A stretch of DNA of 11,841 nt from Prasinococcaceae sp. CCMP 1430 (GCA_013416795.1 RQSC01001099.1:9941-21781), one strand, 5' to 3'. Positions 1-7,537 are shown, numbered from the stretch's first letter. Translations and numbers: made by a program. The notes: generated from the sequence alone by a model not told the origin.

Positions 1-1
1 G

Positions 2-3000
2 AGCCCCGCCAAGCGGCCGCGCGTGCGGCCGCCGCGAGGGCAGCCGCAGGGCGAGGCCGCGGGTGCAGGGGCTGCCGGCGTGCAGGCCGACGGCGCGCCG
101 ACCGCCAAGGATCGTGGCTCGGACGAGTCAGATGAGGACGCACGCATGGTGGAGGCAGCCGAGGGCACCGACGCGCCTGCTGCGCCCGCCGTCCCGGAAT
201 TCAGCGATGCGAGGAAGGTAGCGTTGCGCGACCGAATCGCCGAGCTGGACCAGGACCAGATCCGCCAGATCTTCGAAATCGTCAAGCGTGCCCACGAGAC
301 TGGCGAGGGCGAGGGCGACGAGATTGAGATCGACCTGGACTTTGATGCGCTCGCGCCGGGGACGCTGCGTGATCTGCAGGAGTATGTGGACGCGCTGCCG
401 TCAGCCGCCGACGATGCGGGCGAGGGCGGCGAGGAAGCGCACCAGGGCGATGCGCCGGGCGCGGATGGTGCAGACGGAAAGGATGCTCGCAGCAGCGAGG
501 AGCGACGGGCGAAACCGCAGCAAAGGGGCTTGAAGCGCCAACGCGACGAGAATGGCGGCGGAAGTCCCGGCAGCAGCCGGGGTCATGGCAGCGAGAGCTC
601 CGGCGGGGAGGCGGCGGGGGACGGCGGGGAGGACGAGGAGATCGAGCAACCACGAAAACGCGATGGCGGTGACCACGGCAGTGGCAGCAGCGATCATTCG
701 GGTTCTGTGCTCTCGATCGAAGAGGAATCTGACGACGAAGACGACGCGATTGCGTCGGCGCCGAGCGGAAGCGCACCCGACTTGTCACGAGCTGGCGCGC
801 CCGGTAGCCACGCCGTGGACTTGAGCTCGGTGGCGCTGCCCGAGCCGTCGCGGTTGCAGCGCCAGTTGCCTGGCGCTGCTTGCAAGGACAGCTCGGGAGC
901 CATTGACGGCGAGGTGCAGGCGTGGGCTGCACGCGAAGCAGAGAAACACGCTGCCAGCAGCGCGCAGAAGCAGAAACCGGCGGCCAAAGCGCCGCCGCCG
1001 GCGAAGAAGGCCAAAATGAGCCTGATGAGCGACATCCTGAAAAACATCGGGGGGGAGAATGACGCGCAGTTCAAGCCGGCGTTTGAGATGACGCCCGCAC
1101 CCGTGTGGCAGGGGTTGCTCACCGTGAGTGGCACGCGTTACTCAGCGCGTGCGCACGCCACGCTACCGCCCGATGGCTGCGAGTCGGCCGATGAGTGGAC
1201 CATCAAGAGAAAGGGCATGGACATGCTGCCTCCCAACTGGATCTGTGGAGAGGTCGCGCGGCGCGAGGACCTGCCTCACCGCTGGACACACACTGGCAAC
1301 TTCGCCGTGCCACTTGAGGACGTGGCGTTCGTCATCTTCCCTGGGTCACCAGGCGACACGCCCGCCTACAACGGCCTTCTGAGGCACCTGGAGGTGACGC
1401 GCATGCCTTTGCGTATCATGCTCAATTCAGACGTACAGATGCTGGTGCTGCCCAACGTCGGCCTTCCCAACTGTGGCCAGGATCTGCACAGAGGACCATT
1501 CATCTGGGCTGCGATCATGCCCATCGAGGTGCGTGACGAGGGGTCACTCGTGCCAAAGGGATCCCGCTCACCCACCCACGCGGCGAGCATTGCGCTCAGC
1601 TCGGTCCGTAGCATCCTCAAGCGACGAGGCTCCGTCGACTCCAAGGCGGCGACAGAGAAGGCCGCGAAGGAGGCTGAGGCGACGGTGCAGGCCGCTGCTG
1701 AGGTGATGCGTGCCTCCCGCGAGCAGTCAGGTCACACCAGCGAGAAGGCGGCGACCGCAAAGAAGGCATCGGCCGATGCCGAGGAGGCCGCGGCAGCTGC
1801 GGGTGGCGGCTCGCCCGCAGACAGCGCGTCTCCCGGTGGCGGAAATGCCGGTCAGCAGCAGGCACTTCCGCCGCTGCCATCGCAGCAGCCAGCACACTTC
1901 GGCAGCACCCCCGCTGAGCGTGCGTCGATGGTGGGTGCAGCGCCTTTCAAGGGCTGCAACTTTATCTTGCCCGGGTGTGACGTAAGCAAGCCCGAGGTGT
2001 CCAGCGTGATCGCCGCGGCCGAGGCAGCCGGCGGCACATATCAGTCTCGCATGGGTCCTGACGACCACGACAAGGTGGACGTGGTGGTGATGACCATCAG
2101 TTTTCTGCGCGCGCTGCCCGAGAATCGCTGGTTCGACCTAAATCGCCTGCAGCGCCGCCGCGGTGTTGTCTTCGTCAAGAACGTCGAGTATCTCAAGCTG
2201 TGCGTGCGCACGGGGCTGCGGCTCGACCCAACACCGCTGGGTATGGCGCTGTTCCCTCAGGGCGGCTTCGTGCTGGTTGACAGGCGGCTCTTTACGGCTT
2301 CGCCGCGCGCGGCCAGCAAGGTGCTCGAAGCGCTCGCGGCGACGAGCGCCTCGAGCGCGGCGCGCGAGGGCCTGCGCATGGCAGCGCTGATGCGTGCGCA
2401 CCGTGACGACGAGGACACGAATCTGGGAGAGCGGCGATCCAGCGGGGAGCGCTGGGTGATGAAACTTCCGCAGCAGGACGTCGACTTCCTGCGGCGTGCT
2501 GCCAACTCGAGTGCGCCCGGTGCGAAGATGGTGGCCAAGAGTGCGAGGGCAACGCTCGACGCCCTCGCCGTCCATCGGCGCCGCGTTCTGATGATCACGC
2601 CCGAGGAGGAGTCGAAGAGCAAAAATGCACCCATCCCGCAGATCGTGCGCAACGCCGTCAAGATCGCCACAATCCTTGCCGAGAACTTCCGTTTCGCCAT
2701 CCTGGTGACCAACGATCCAGAGTTGAGCGCCGCTGCTCGCCACCACCGTGGCCTGCTGCGCTGCTCTCTCGACAAGCTACCGGACATGCTGAAGAGCCTC
2801 GACAAGGACACTGGCAGCCTTGGCCTGGAGTTCGACTTCCTGTCCGATGAAAAGCCCTCGGGCAACGGCAGAGCGGCGGGCGAACAGGGGGTCGATGCCA
2901 GCGGGGACGGCAGCGGGGACGGCAGCGGGGGCGCAATTGGCAGCACAGGCGATGGTAGCCGGGATGACAGTGCCACGCCGCCGCCTGGGACGAGTGCGCG

Positions 3001-3307
3001 TAAGCGCAAGGTGAGCTTCTCCACTGAGGCTCTGGAGCACTGTGAAGCGACGGACGCCCACAAGGCCGAGACATCTCCAGCGAGGCGGTCACCAATGAAG
3101 GAGCGGTGGATCGACCCAGAGGAGGCCTCGGCGGCCCCGGGCGCCTCGAGCGCAGCGACCTCGTTGTCGCTTGGTGCGCCCGAGAAGCCGGCCGCGGGGT
3201 CGTCGGTCGCATCGCCGAGTCCTGGCGCCGATGCAGGCGCCTCGGTGGCGGCTGCGAAAGTCGGTGCAGACGTGAATGATATGTGGGCAGACGAGTTCGG
3301 CGACTGA
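2..3307 (+). CDS. NET + AIPP2-type SPOC-like + BRCT-like nuclear protein, 5'-partial
   Basis: The frame is open from the first bases, so the N-terminus lies outside the window; residue 1 here is the codon at 23. A NET (BET extraterminal) domain occupies about residues 61-127 and includes the diagnostic stretch DEIEIDLDFDALAPGTLRDL. NET domains bind short basic peptides of chromatin factors, and in BET proteins they follow bromodomains, which could lie upstream. Residues 360-503 (VWQGLL to FIWAAIMP) match the pattern of the SPOC-like domain of plant AIPP2-type silencing proteins, including LP, FP and C-terminal W positions. Residues 640-735 look like a BRCT domain (PFKGCNFILPG, paired Gly, VEYLKLCVRTGLRLD). 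Residues 850-920 form another alpha/beta region, perhaps a second BRCT or PIN-like. Linkers are acidic or Ala/Gly-rich, with basic NLS-like patches (PAKRPRV upstream of residue 1, KRQR, AKKAK, ARKRKV). A chromatin or transcription role is inferred. NET is the surest assignment and BRCT less so. Confidence 0.85.
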   Translation, partial: SPAKRPRVRPPRGQPQGEAAGAGAAGVQADGAPTAKDRGSDESDEDARMVEAAEGTDAPAAPAVPEFSDARKVALRDRIAELDQDQIRQIFEIVKRAHETGEGEGDEIEIDLDFDALAPGTLRDLQEYVDALPSAADDAGEGGEEAHQGDAPGADGADGKDARSSEERRAKPQQRGLKRQRDENGGGSPGSSRGHGSESSGGEAAGDGGEDEEIEQPRKRDGGDHGSGSSDHSGSVLSIEEESDDEDDAIASAPSGSAPDLSRAGAPGSHAVDLSSVALPEPSRLQRQLPGAACKDSSGAIDGEVQAWAAREAEKHAASSAQKQKPAAKAPPPAKKAKMSLMSDILKNIGGENDAQFKPAFEMTPAPVWQGLLTVSGTRYSARAHATLPPDGCESADEWTIKRKGMDMLPPNWICGEVARREDLPHRWTHTGNFAVPLEDVAFVIFPGSPGDTPAYNGLLRHLEVTRMPLRIMLNSDVQMLVLPNVGLPNCGQDLHRGPFIWAAIMPIEVRDEGSLVPKGSRSPTHAASIALSSVRSILKRRGSVDSKAATEKAAKEAEATVQAAAEVMRASREQSGHTSEKAATAKKASADAEEAAAAAGGGSPADSASPGGGNAGQQQALPPLPSQQPAHFGSTPAERASMVGAAPFKGCNFILPGCDVSKPEVSSVIAAAEAAGGTYQSRMGPDDHDKVDVVVMTISFLRALPENRWFDLNRLQRRRGVVFVKNVEYLKLCVRTGLRLDPTPLGMALFPQGGFVLVDRRLFTASPRAASKVLEALAATSASSAAREGLRMAALMRAHRDDEDTNLGERRSSGERWVMKLPQQDVDFLRRAANSSAPGAKMVAKSARATLDALAVHRRRVLMITPEEESKSKNAPIPQIVRNAVKIATILAENFRFAILVTNDPELSAAARHHRGLLRCSLDKLPDMLKSLDKDTGSLGLEFDFLSDEKPSGNGRAAGEQGVDASGDGSGDGSGGAIGSTGDGSRDDSATPPPGTSARKRKVSFSTEALEHCEATDAHKAETSPARRSPMKERWIDPEEASAAPGASSAATSLSLGAPEKPAAGSSVASPSPGADAGASVAAAKVGADVNDMWADEFGD

Positions 3308-3370
3308 CGAGGCATGAGCTTCTGTGTGTCCGCGGGGTGGAGCATGGAGGCGCAATGGATGGGAGCTGCA

Positions 3371-3375
3371 TGTAA
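3371..3375 (+). terminator. Putative poly(A) signal TGTAA
   Basis: ATGTAA occurs 64 bases after the stop of the NET/SPOC gene and is followed by an A-rich stretch. TGTAA is the established poly(A) signal of green algae. The same hexamer follows the stops of the two other plus-strand genes in this window. Confidence 0.5.
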
Positions 3376-3413
3376 AAACAAAACGGTGCTGTACCTTGCA
3401 CGTCTAGATGCAC

Positions 3414-3539
3414 TCACAGCGGCGTGGTGGGCATACCCAGGACAATGTCTTGGCGCTGGTCGGCGCTTTTGCCGGTGGTGGTGGGCATCATGTCGTCTTC
3501 GTGGTCAACGAGGCCTATGAGCTTCGTGCGGGTGACCAT
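3414..3539 (-). CDS. Short coding segment, probable last exon of an unrecognised minus-strand gene
   Basis: This 41-codon frame starts MVTRTKLIGLVDHEDD and ends VLGMPTTPL before TGA. Composition is unlike the Arg/Ala/Pro-rich shadow frames typical of this GC-rich DNA, and third codon positions are mostly G or C, so it looks coding. Its ATG overlaps the TAA of the next upstream minus-strand frame in the arrangement TAATG. A splice acceptor (GCTCGCAG at about 3548-3555 on the minus strand) precedes it and would extend the frame by GLM. It is therefore more likely the end of the upstream gene than a separate gene. It converges on the NET/SPOC gene with about 107 bases between stops. No homologue is recognised. 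Confidence 0.4.
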   Translation of the reverse strand: MVTRTKLIGLVDHEDDMMPTTTGKSADQRQDIVLGMPTTPL

Positions 3540-4189
3540 TAGGCCTCTGCGAGCATTTCCGCAGTGAGCTTAGCCGTGGAGGCAATCAGCGCAATCTTGT
3601 GCGCCTCCGCAGCGTGCAGTACGCTTGCGACCGCCCTGTCGAGCACCGTTGCCAACATTTCCTCGACCGTTGGACCCGACCTGTCGCTACAGGCTTGCAC
3701 CTGCGCTGTCCCCTCCTCAGACCCCGCGCTCGGCGGCACACGCGCAGTGCACGCCGTCACCACTGCGTTGCCGCGACCCGCAAGCGCCCCAGCATGAGCC
3801 TCCCAGAGCCCCTCAGCACTACGCGCCGCACCCGACCTCGCACGCGTCACTATCGCCCCCGGGGCCGAGGCCTGCGTGCGGCTCGCCGCGGCGCGCGCCT
3901 TCGCCACCGAGCGGGTCACCGGGCCCGCCGCCGGGCACCGCGCAGGCCGCCGATGCGCGCGCCCCGCCCCGCGTCGCCACGGGGCCCATCTCTCGCCCGC
4001 GTGCGAGAGCAGGGAACCTTGCGCCGCGCAAGCGAGGCCGCCCCGCGCCTTCTGCCCCCTCACGGTCCCCGTTGCGCGTGGCGCCCACCGTCTGCTGCTG
4101 GCGCAGCGCCCGCGCGCGTTCGGCGCCGCGCGGGCGCCAGCCTGGCGTGGAAAGCCCCCTCGAGCCACATGACCGAACCCTGATCCCAA
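3539..4189 (-). CDS. Uncertain minus-strand coding region, function unknown
   Basis: The frame is open for 216 codons and ends in TAA at 3539. Only the C-terminal half looks like protein, particularly the predicted helical stretch from PTVEEMLATVLDRAV to TAEMLAEA. The half nearest 4189 is Arg/Ala/Gly-rich, typical of non-coding frames here, and has no ATG start (the open frame begins at a TTG). Other minus frames between 3819 and 4238 are equally open, so the exon structure is unresolved. The upstream end faces the SPOUT-type gene across a short AT-richer promoter-like gap, which supports a divergent gene. It may be one gene with the 3414-3539 segment, through an intron, a frameshift or a sequencing error. 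No family is recognised. Confidence 0.3.
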   Translation of the reverse strand: MGSGFGHVARGGFPRQAGARAAPNARGRCASSRRWAPRATGTVRGQKARGGLACAAQGSLLSHAGERWAPWRRGAGRAHRRPARCPAAGPVTRSVAKARAAASRTQASAPGAIVTRARSGAARSAEGLWEAHAGALAGRGNAVVTACTARVPPSAGSEEGTAQVQACSDRSGPTVEEMLATVLDRAVASVLHAAEAHKIALIASTAKLTAEMLAEA

Positions 4190-4207
4190 CCCTAACCCAA
4201 ATATATC
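4188..4207. promoter_or_regulatory. Divergent promoter elements: telo-box-like AACCCTAACCC and TATA-like AAATATATC
   Basis: Within an otherwise very GC-rich region, AACCCTAACCC (4188-4198) is followed directly by AAATATATC (4199-4207). The first resembles the plant telo-box, a promoter element enriched upstream of ribosome-biogenesis and translation genes. The second resembles a TATA element. The position fits a core promoter for the downstream SPOUT-type RNA methyltransferase and possibly for the minus-strand locus. Assignment rests on motif and position only. Confidence 0.4.
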
Positions 4208-4367
4208 TGCCGTAAAGCGCCCCTTCGCGCGCGCTCACATGTCAAACGCATCTACCATGCGCGGGACTTCCGCGCGCGCGCGCCCGTTCGGCGCCGCTCC
4301 CCGCGCGTCGTCCGCGGCGCGGCGCGGCTTGGAATTACGGGCGGGGGCTACGGTCGACTTCTGGCAG

Positions 4368-4524
4368 GTGAGGCGCGAGGCGAGCACGGGGTGGGAAGGG
4401 GCTCGGCGGCCGAGGGCGTGCGGTAGGGGGCTCGCGGGGGCGGGGGAAGGGGAGAGAGCGGGAGGGGTTGCGGCGCGGTGGGCGCGGTGGGCAGGCTGGG
4501 GCGGGGCGGGTGCGCTGCGGGCAG
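4368..4524 (+). other. Possible 5' UTR intron of the SPOUT-type gene
   Basis: CAG|GTGAGG at 4365-4373 is a good donor, and GCGGGCAG at 4517-4524 could be the acceptor, just before the preferred ATG at 4530. The interval is strongly G-rich. No CTAAC- or CTGAC-like branch point is visible, and the frame is open across it, so it may instead be unspliced leader. Splicing would remove 157 bases and put the ATGs at 4239 and 4257 out of frame with the protein. Confidence 0.3.
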
Positions 4525-4529
4525 TCGCG

Positions 4530-5900
4530 ATGGGCCGCAAGGAGAAGGAGCACCGCGCGTGGTGCATCGCCAACGGCATCGAGCCCGTGGAGGAGAAGAA
4601 GTCCAACAAGCGCAAGGAGCGCGACGAGGCGCACGAGCAGCGCGCGGCCGAGGTAGAGTGTGAGGCACGCCGCCGCGAGGCCGCTCAGTCGTGGGGCGGG
4701 GCTGGTGGCGACGCCGCGGAGGGGCGTGGCGACGAGGGCCACGGCGATGGCCCCCAGCAGCAGGCCGAGGCGTGGGGCGGCGGAGGCGGAGGCGGCGGCA
4801 GCAACGAGCAGGTTGAGGACCCCGCCCGGGCCGCAGCCGCGGCCGCCGCAGACTATGGGGTCGCGCCGTCGCGTGCGCCACCGCGGCCGACCGAAGCGGG
4901 TCACGACTTGCCCACCCTGACCATCGCGCTGCCTGGCTCCATCGTCGAGAATACGCAGTCGTTCGAGCTCGCGACCGCGCTCGCCGGCCAGATCGCGCGC
5001 GCTGCTGCCGTGTTCCGCGTGGACGAGATCGTCGTCTTCGAGGAGGAAACCATGTCTGGTAGCAGCAAGTGGCGCTCCACAATCGGCGGCGGCGCGTCTG
5101 CCGGAGGTGGCGGCGACGGTCCGACGGTGTTCCTCGCGCGTGTTCTGCAGTACCTGGAGATGCCGCAGTATCTGCGCAAGGCGCTCATCCCCATGCATCG
5201 CGACCTGCGCCTGGCTGGCCTGCTGCCGCCCACCGACATGCCGCACCACCCGCGGCGACACGAGTGGTCGGTGTATCGCGAAGGTGTCACTGTCGGGGAC
5301 GGCGCGAGCAGCCGCGGCGAAGGTACGCCGGTGGACGTAGGCCTGGACGCACCCGTGAGCATCGCGCAGGAGCTCCCAAAGGGCATGCGCGTCACCGTGC
5401 GCATGGGGCCCGAGCCGCGCGTCTCTGGCGGGGATCGCGGCGGCCGCGGCTACGGCGGCGGCTACAATTACTCTGGAACGCATGGCAAGTGGGACGTCAA
5501 GGGCATCAAGGCCGCCGTGGCGCCCACCGAGCCGCGCGCGGTCGAGGGCGCCTACAACGGGTACACCGTGCGCTGCGCTTCGGGCCTCTCGGGCGTGTTC
5601 TCCGGCTGCCCGTGGGAAGGCGGCTACGACCTCTGCCTGGGCACATCCGAGCATGGCGTGCCGCTTAGCTCCGACGCGGTCAAGCCCGACCACAAGCACC
5701 TCATGGTGGTGCTGGGCGGCCTGTACGGCCTCGAGGCGAGCGCGAAGAGCGACCCACAACTTCAGGGCGTTGACGTGGCGACGCTCTTCGATGCCTACAT
5801 CAACACATGCCCGGAGCAGGGCTCGCGCACCATCCGCACGGAGGAGGCGCTGCTGATCACACTCAGCGCCATGCAACCGTTCATGCCCGCGTACGCGTGA
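4530..5900 (+). CDS. SPOUT1: SPOUT1/C9orf114-type putative RNA methyltransferase
   Basis: The 456-residue product matches the eukaryotic SPOUT1 (C9orf114/CENP-32, yeast YMR310c) family over about residues 126-456. Visible signatures are LTIALPGSIVENTQSFELA, the nearby AGQIARAAAVFRVDEIVVF, FLARVLQYLEMPQYLRK, LAGLLPPTDMPHH, and the C-terminal TCPEQGSRTIRTEEALL, the knotted SAM-binding end. The family is a SAM-dependent SPOUT methyltransferase linked to RNA and to spindle function in animals; the substrate here is unknown. The basic, charged N-terminus from MGRKEKEHRAW resembles the family's lysine-rich lead, so ATG 4530 is preferred. The in-frame ATG at 4239 would add 97 low-complexity residues that partly resemble a targeting peptide. 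Poly-Gly (about residue 87) and a GGDRGGRGYGGG insert (about residues 298-310) are lineage-specific. It converges with fabZ, with 76 bases between stops. Confidence 0.93.
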   Translation: MGRKEKEHRAWCIANGIEPVEEKKSNKRKERDEAHEQRAAEVECEARRREAAQSWGGAGGDAAEGRGDEGHGDGPQQQAEAWGGGGGGGGSNEQVEDPARAAAAAAADYGVAPSRAPPRPTEAGHDLPTLTIALPGSIVENTQSFELATALAGQIARAAAVFRVDEIVVFEEETMSGSSKWRSTIGGGASAGGGGDGPTVFLARVLQYLEMPQYLRKALIPMHRDLRLAGLLPPTDMPHHPRRHEWSVYREGVTVGDGASSRGEGTPVDVGLDAPVSIAQELPKGMRVTVRMGPEPRVSGGDRGGRGYGGGYNYSGTHGKWDVKGIKAAVAPTEPRAVEGAYNGYTVRCASGLSGVFSGCPWEGGYDLCLGTSEHGVPLSSDAVKPDHKHLMVVLGGLYGLEASAKSDPQLQGVDVATLFDAYINTCPEQGSRTIRTEEALLITLSAMQPFMPAYA

Positions 5901-5942
5901 GCACGTCCGGCGGCTCGCGCGGCGCCGCGCCCATGTACTGTA

Positions 5943-5947
5943 TGTAA
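5943..5947 (+). terminator. Putative poly(A) signal TGTAA
   Basis: ATGTAA lies 43 bases after the stop of the SPOUT-type gene, inside the 76-base convergent gap with fabZ. The motif matches the green-algal UGUAA signal. If used, the transcript end would fall close to or inside the 3' end of fabZ. Confidence 0.45.
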
Positions 5948-5976
5948 TCGAGGCTTCTTACGCGCCAGTCCTGTTG

Positions 5977-6492
5977 TCACCATCGCAGGCGGCGGGCGCA
6001 CGCATGCAAGCGCGTGGGCGTCGTGGGCGTGTCAGCAAGGACGCAGACGCGATGGCGAATAGCACAGCGCGCGCAGGTGGCGCGTGGCGCATCGGCGGCG
6101 GTGAGCACGGGCGCTGCGGAGCGGACGTACACTAGCATCATGTCCACATCGCAGACGAGCTCGCCGTCGACGTAGGCCTCGCCGTGCATCTTGGCGATGC
6201 CGAAACGCTTGCGCATGGACGTGAGAGTCACCTTCATCTCAAGCGTGTCGCCCGGCACCACCGGCTTGCGGAAGCGGCACTTGTCCACGCCGCCGAAGAA
6301 GAAGCTGCCCTTGGCGTCCGGATCGGCGTCGAGCATCACGATGCCACCCACCTGGGCCATAGCCTCGACCTGCAGCACGCCCGGCATGATGGGCCTCTCG
6401 GGGAAATGGCCCGGGAAGAAGTTGTCGTTGATGGTCACGTTCTTGATGCCGATGGCGTACTCGCCGGGCACGTACTCCTTGACCTTGTCGAC
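5977..6492 (-). CDS. fabZ: Beta-hydroxyacyl-ACP dehydratase FabZ, main exon, 5' exon(s) unresolved
   Basis: FabZ removes water from beta-hydroxyacyl-ACP in type II fatty-acid synthesis, in the plastid in algae. The hot-dog signature is clear: NFFPGHFPERPIMPGVLQVE followed by AMAQ. It contains the catalytic His (codon 6406-6408) and, 14 residues on, the Glu typical of FabZ (FabA has Asp). FFFGGVDKCRFRKPVVPGD and the DMMLVYV strand follow. The exon starts at VDKVKEY after an acceptor (GCGTCCACAG ending at 6493) with a CTGAC branch-like site at 6540-6544 and no intervening AG. The conserved LPHRYPFLL segment that should precede VDKV is not found in any frame between here and 6807. The frame runs about 45 residues beyond the usual FabZ end as a Cys/Arg-rich tail. 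Identity is certain; the gene model is incomplete. Confidence 0.93.
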   Translation of the reverse strand, partial: VDKVKEYVPGEYAIGIKNVTINDNFFPGHFPERPIMPGVLQVEAMAQVGGIVMLDADPDAKGSFFFGGVDKCRFRKPVVPGDTLEMKVTLTSMRKRFGIAKMHGEAYVDGELVCDVDMMLVYVRSAAPVLTAADAPRATCARCAIRHRVCVLADTPTTPTRLHACARRLRW

Positions 6493-6684
6493 CTGTGGAC
6501 GCAGCGGGGCGCGGGCGGAGGGCGGGCGCGCCACCGACGGTCAGGCCCTGCTTCGTGCTCCAGGTCGCAGAGCAGCTCACCCCACTGCGCGGCTGCCCCG
6601 GGATATGCAGCGCGGTCGCGAGGGCGCGGCCCCGCAGGGCGGGAGGCATCGCAGGCGCGGGGTGCTTCGCCGGCGTGGGGCGCT

Positions 6685-6722
6685 CACACACACACAGCAC
6701 ACACAGCACAATCACACACACG
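6685..6722. repeat. CA-rich microsatellite
   Basis: An imperfect (CA)n tract interrupted by G and T units. On the minus strand it reads as a GT/TGTG run starting at the putative donor of the transit-peptide exon, so it lies inside the presumed fabZ intron. It is a likely length-variable site. Confidence 0.8.
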
Positions 6723-6725
6723 CAC

Positions 6726-6807
6726 CGACGATGCGAAAGACCGCGCGCCTGCGCGAGGCAGGCGCCGCCGAGGCGGTGGCGGCCGCGCGCAGCGTCGTGC
6801 ACGCCAT
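6726..6807 (-). CDS. Possible first exon: organelle transit peptide, perhaps of fabZ
   Basis: An ATG at 6807 on the minus strand opens a 27-codon run beginning MACTTLRAAATASAAPASRR. It is rich in Ala, Ser, Thr and Arg with no acidic residues, like a chloroplast transit peptide. It ends at CATCGTCG|GTGCGTG, a usable donor, and the frame stops 12 bases later (TGA), so splicing would be required. It leaves phase 1 while the fabZ exon at 6492 starts in phase 0. Another exon, presumably carrying LPHRYPFLL, would therefore be needed between them. Such a simple transit peptide fits a primary plastid. The link to fabZ is inferred from strand and position only. Confidence 0.4.
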
Positions 6808-6853
6808 CCTCCGAGAGGAGGGGGTCGGCGGGTGAGTAGGCCGGTCTGAGGGC

Positions 6854-6868
6854 GGGTGGGTGGGTGGG
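6854..6868 (+). repeat. Four G-triplets with single-T loops (G-quadruplex motif)
   Basis: The sequence GGGTGGGTGGGTGGG is the canonical form of a very stable parallel quadruplex. It lies about 47 bases upstream of the putative fabZ transit-peptide ATG, on the strand opposite to fabZ. Confidence 0.75.
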
Positions 6869-6912
6869 TGCGAGAGGCTCGCCCTGCGCGTCAAGTGGCG
6901 GCACGCCGCGTG

Positions 6913-6952
6913 CCCCTGCCTCCCCCCTGCCCCCCCACCCCCTCCCCCACCC
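6913..6952 (-). repeat. G-tract cluster on the minus strand (C-tracts on plus)
   Basis: Six C-runs of 3 to 7 bases separated by short spacers read as a dense G-tract cluster on the minus strand. This is potential quadruplex/i-motif DNA about 105-145 bases upstream of the putative fabZ start, on the fabZ coding strand. Confidence 0.65.
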
Positions 6953-7537
6953 ATCGCCCACAGCCCTTTTCTGTGGCTGTGTTTCGCGGTGGCGCCCCGC
7001 GGATCGCGCGCGCGCGCGCGCCGAAACCGCGGATTTCGCGCCGCGCGCAAAAAAACGCCATGCGAACGACCCCGTCTTTCTTCCGCGGGCCGAATGAACG
7101 CGCGCGGTCGGGCCAAAAAACGAAAGCGCGATATGGTACGTACAGTACAGTCGTACGAGAACAAGCATAGCTGGAAGGCAAACTGGGCCTCCAGCGCGCG
7201 CGCCCCGCCGTGCGTCCGCGCCTCCGCCTCAGCCTCAGTCAGCCCCGCCCAGACCCTCGCGCAGAGAGGAGCCCTCGCGCCGGCGCCGCTCGAACCAACC
7301 ACCAACCACCCAACCACCCAACGCAGCGGCGACTCCTTGCTTGCCCTCCCGTCCCACCCACCGACGCCTGGCTGGCTGCTGCGAGCCCAGAGAGATGTCC
7401 CGCGACTGCAAAGCAAGGGGGCGCGCGGGTCGTCAGGCGCGTCGGGCACGCCCCACAGCCGCAGCGGTAAGTTGATCGCCAGCGAGACTGTCCACAGCGC
7501 GGCGTGCGTGCGCCAGGCGGGGGAGAGCACCACGCGC

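Noticed and set aside
2257-3417. Long minus-strand open frame antisense to the NET/SPOC gene
   Set aside because: Ser/Ala/Arg/Pro-rich mirror of the true coding frame with no domain.
4188-4198. Telomeric repeat remnant
   Set aside because: Only about one and a half units of CCCTAA are present, between two genes, so a promoter element is more likely than an interstitial telomere.
3625-4215. Plus-strand Pro-rich frame with an AT-hook-like KRGRPAP
   Set aside because: It is the Pro/Arg/Ala-rich shadow of a GC-rich region, antisense to a more protein-like minus frame and with no recognisable domain.
4239-4529. N-terminal extension of the SPOUT-type protein from ATG 4239
   Set aside because: The first part resembles a targeting peptide, but the rest is G-rich low complexity, and a good donor/acceptor pair lies within it. 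The family-like basic N-terminus starts at 4530. It is not fully excluded.
4335-5876. Long minus-strand open frame antisense to the SPOUT-type gene
   Set aside because: It is a shadow: Ala/Arg/Leu/His-rich composition mirrors the coding strand's codon bias, and the plus strand has clear homology.
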